Source of the DNA: Earliella scabrosa
Lineage: Eukaryota > Basidiomycota > Agaricomycetes > Polyporales > Polyporaceae
DNA: 64,000 nt
Assembly (NCBI GenBank): GCA_022605405.1
Contig: JABYQQ010000001.1
Coordinates: 3,472,001-3,536,000, forward strand
Direction of reading: 5' to 3'
A model generated the notes under the pieces. It was not told the origin of the DNA, did no database searches, and worked only from the letters and a program-made list of their open reading frames with translations. Made by a program: the position numbers and the translations under genes. This document shows positions 62,409 through 64,000 of the stretch, piece by piece. Within the stretch, counting starts at the first letter, position 1, and the number at the start of each line of letters is the position of its first letter.

Positions 62409-62748
62409 TAGGGGTGAGCATGGATCAGACATACCTATAGGTCACAGTCTAGGTACCTGTGAAAATACCTGTAGGTTCGGATCAGTGTGGATCTGGATCA
62501 GTGCAGATCTAGATCTGTACGGATCTGGATCAAGAAAATATATTTATTCTTCTCTACAAACATACTTGATTTGTTGAGAAACACATAAATATGCATACTT
62601 GGAAAAAAGACCTATAGGTACCTGTAGGTACCCACACTAAATACCTATAGGTTTGGGTTTTGACGGATCTGGATCAGATGGTCTGAAGGTATCATTACCC
62701 GTAGGTAGAGAGCTGTAGCTCTCTGGATCAGATCCGTGCTCAGCCCTA
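62409..62748 (+). mobile_element. hAT-type MITE, 340 bp (family 3, copy 3)
   Basis: Begins TAGGGGTGAGCATGGATC and ends GATCCGTGCTCAGCCCTA. The octamer TGCCTTGT flanks it exactly (62401-62408, 62749-62756). It interrupts the protease region of pol, inside the stretch that follows NADGTSNEQG. Confidence 0.95.
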
Positions 62749-63006
62749 TGCCTTGTTCGTTCGAGGTTCCATCTGCATTGAAGACTCGGATCGGTTGCGG
62801 TAGCTTCTTCATCGGCATGTTCTTCATCCTCGCATATCGGTAGTCTACGAAGAGCTCTCCTGCTCCTGTGTCGATAAGGCCATTGGTTTCGATGATTCAG
62901 TCCAAAATGAACTTGAGAGGAATTCACATAGACTGTTTCGAGTTCTTCGTCAGTATTACAGTTCGGATCTGGTTACGCGAAGTCGACGTCGATGCAATCC
63001 GCCACT

Positions 63007-63690
63007 TCAAAAACCCTTATCGCACACTTCCTTCAACACCTCCTCTCTATCAACATCACTGTCGAGATCCTTGAGGGCAAGGCGGACACGAGCCGCAACA
63101 AGCCGGCAAGAGGCGGTGGTGGAGGTGGTGGAGTGGGAAGTGATGGATCTCTTGTCGTCTTCGTCTTCGAGGTTCGCCACACGGGCATTGGTGCGGTTCT
63201 GGGTCTTCTGGTTGCGCTTGTCAGGGCAGTTGTGGGAGAGGTGTCCAATCTTGTGGCAGGTGAAGCATCTTCCTTCCTTGAAGTGCTTCTCTCGTTCTTC
63301 GGCTGTCATGCGGTCGATATCCATGGCATCAGGGTCGCGTTCCTTCGGGGCGGTGTAGGGTCGTTTCCCTCCAAACGTGTTTGTGGTCTTGTTCATCTTC
63401 TGTCCTCCGTAGGCCTTGCCCATGAGCCATTGGTTCTCGAGCTGGGCAGCCTTAGAGTAGAGCTTCTCTGCATCAGTGGGCATGGTTTCGCAGCTGTGGA
63501 TGCGGTCGCGAAGAGAGCTGTTGAGCCCGGTGAAGAAGAAGTCCTTGATGATGTCGAAGTCGGTGATCCCGCATCGGGTGATGACATTCTTGAACTCCAC
63601 GATGTATTCATCGACTGGTCGTTTTCCTTGCACAAGGGATTGGAGGGCGAGTCTGGCTGACCCCTTCTCGTCGACGTTGGAGAACGATTG
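63007..63690 (-). pseudogene. Ty3/gypsy gag with zinc knuckle, truncated
   Basis: The frame shows the capsid-like part (RPVDEYIVEFKNVITRCG; FFFTGLNSSLRDRIHSCE; LYSKAAQLENQWLMGKAYGG) and a CCHC knuckle (CFTCHKIGHLSHNC). An acidic linker follows, then a stop at 63007. The same reading appears to continue into protease through a one-base frame change and a TAA at 62973-62975 (CAA to TAA fits). The N-terminal part is cut off by the foldback element starting near 63690. Confidence 0.8.
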
Positions 63691-63895
63691 ATGAGAGCTG
63701 AGTGTGCTAGAATTAAAATAAACTTGCCCATTTTGGGACAGATGGGCTGTCTTTCAGGCTAACAGACACCCATACATCCAATTAGGTAACCTAAGCGCTG
63801 GGTCCAGCGCTTAAGCACCTGTGGAAAACTCCAAAACAAACCATCTGTTCCAATATGGGCAAGTCTATTTTGAACATAGCACATTTAGTTTTAAA
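63690..63895. mobile_element. Solitary copy of the foldback unit
   Basis: The 160-bp core (63713-63872) matches the foldback nested in both 717-bp elements, with roughly 20 bp of further similarity on each side. The 717-bp termini are absent. The unit has landed in gag, so it may move on its own or be a deletion remnant of the larger element. No target duplication was found. Confidence 0.7.
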
Positions 63896-64000
63896 TTTTC
63901 AGTGGTTCAAGAGAGAATGAGTTCTTCTGAGACCATCAAAGTGAATGATGGATATGTTTTGACATAAATGTCTCTCCTTTCCACTTTTGAAACAATCTGT

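Larger units (their letters stand above)
58093..62900 (-). pseudogene. Ty3/gypsy pol (protease, RT, RNase H, integrase, chromodomain)
   Basis: Read from 62900 downward: aspartic protease site (LIDTGAGELFVDYRYA), then ILGLPWLKRINASIDF. Reverse transcriptase follows ([43 protein letters not shown] near 60420), then RNase H ([14 protein letters not shown]) and an H2C2 integrase finger (HPGKFGTLELL; CRICQVNK). The integrase core (VSVDFITDLP; SDRGPQF; STERVNQELE) precedes the chromodomain ([18 protein letters not shown]), which ends at TGA 58093-58095. Eight in-frame stops (58198, 58474, 58975, 59722, 59998, 60004, 60607, 62896), a frame change near 61100 and two insertions (61533-62249, 62409-62748) disable it. 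Domain order is that of chromoviruses. Confidence 0.92.
55714..64000 (-). mobile_element. Ty3/gypsy chromovirus retrotransposon, partial
   Basis: A minus-strand LTR element: 3' LTR at 55714-56191, polypurine tract next to it, an extra 3' reading frame, pol with a C-terminal chromodomain, and gag with a zinc knuckle. The 5' LTR lies beyond the right edge. It inserted in the Myb-like gene; the five bases before the LTR are GATGG and should recur at the far end. The element carries four later insertions (57518-57857, 61533-62249, 62409-62748 and near 63690-63895) and many in-frame stops, so it is dead. Chromodomains of this class target insertion to heterochromatin, known from the family. Confidence 0.9.

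Overview
The window is nuclear DNA of a basidiomycete fungus, most likely an agaricomycete and perhaps Polyporales. The evidence is the many short introns (about 50-70 nt) with GT..AG ends, and the protein families: a basidiomycete-type F-box protein, a DUF6593 protein, an RA/LRR/PP2C-like adenylate cyclase and fungal TRP-like (FLC) membrane proteins. Splice sites given here were read by eye. Where exon phases were checked the text says so.

Left third (1 to about 21 kb): sparse, fast-evolving single genes. They are an F-box protein (3.9-5.2 kb, minus), a RING/coiled-coil protein (10-10.9 kb, minus), a BTB protein (11.2-12.1 kb), a decayed DUF6593 gene (12.7-13.3 kb) and several lineage-specific hypotheticals, one with a C-terminal membrane tail. 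Mobile DNA here includes a 779-bp non-autonomous hAT-type element with a perfect 8-bp target duplication (1850-2628), and a tRNA-promoter (SINE-like) sequence near 606-669 inside an inverted-repeat unit. Between 5.6 and 8.9 kb lies an adenosine-deaminase (ADA2/CECR1 type) pseudogene in circularly permuted order. Its C-terminal half lies upstream of its N-terminal half, and direct copies of one repeat flank the pair.

Middle (21-47 kb): a dense block of conserved housekeeping genes. It holds eS8 (minus), UGP1 UDP-glucose pyrophosphorylase (plus), an epoxide hydrolase (plus), UTP10 (plus, about 8 kb), eL38 (minus), an FLC/TRP-like membrane protein (minus) and adenylate cyclase CYR1 (plus). eS8/UGP1 and FLC/CYR1 are divergent pairs; UTP10 and eL38 converge. 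No transposon was recognised in this block.

Right third (47-64 kb): a nested transposon graveyard. A DDE transposase gene is broken by a 151-bp foldback and a 717-bp hAT-type element. A PIF/Harbinger gene pair follows (nuclease on plus, Myb/SANT-like partner on minus, convergent), and each partner carries a roughly 380-bp hAT-type MITE. A Ty3/gypsy chromovirus on the minus strand has its 3' LTR at 55714-56191 and runs off the right edge. It landed inside the Myb-like gene and has itself received a 717-bp and two 340-bp elements plus a foldback. Exact or near-exact 8-bp target duplications fix the boundaries of six of the seven hAT-type copies in this third. Nearly every in-frame stop in the old transposon genes can be explained by a single C:G to T:A transition, which suggests methylation-linked or RIP-like decay. 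The MITE copies look younger than the genes they interrupt.
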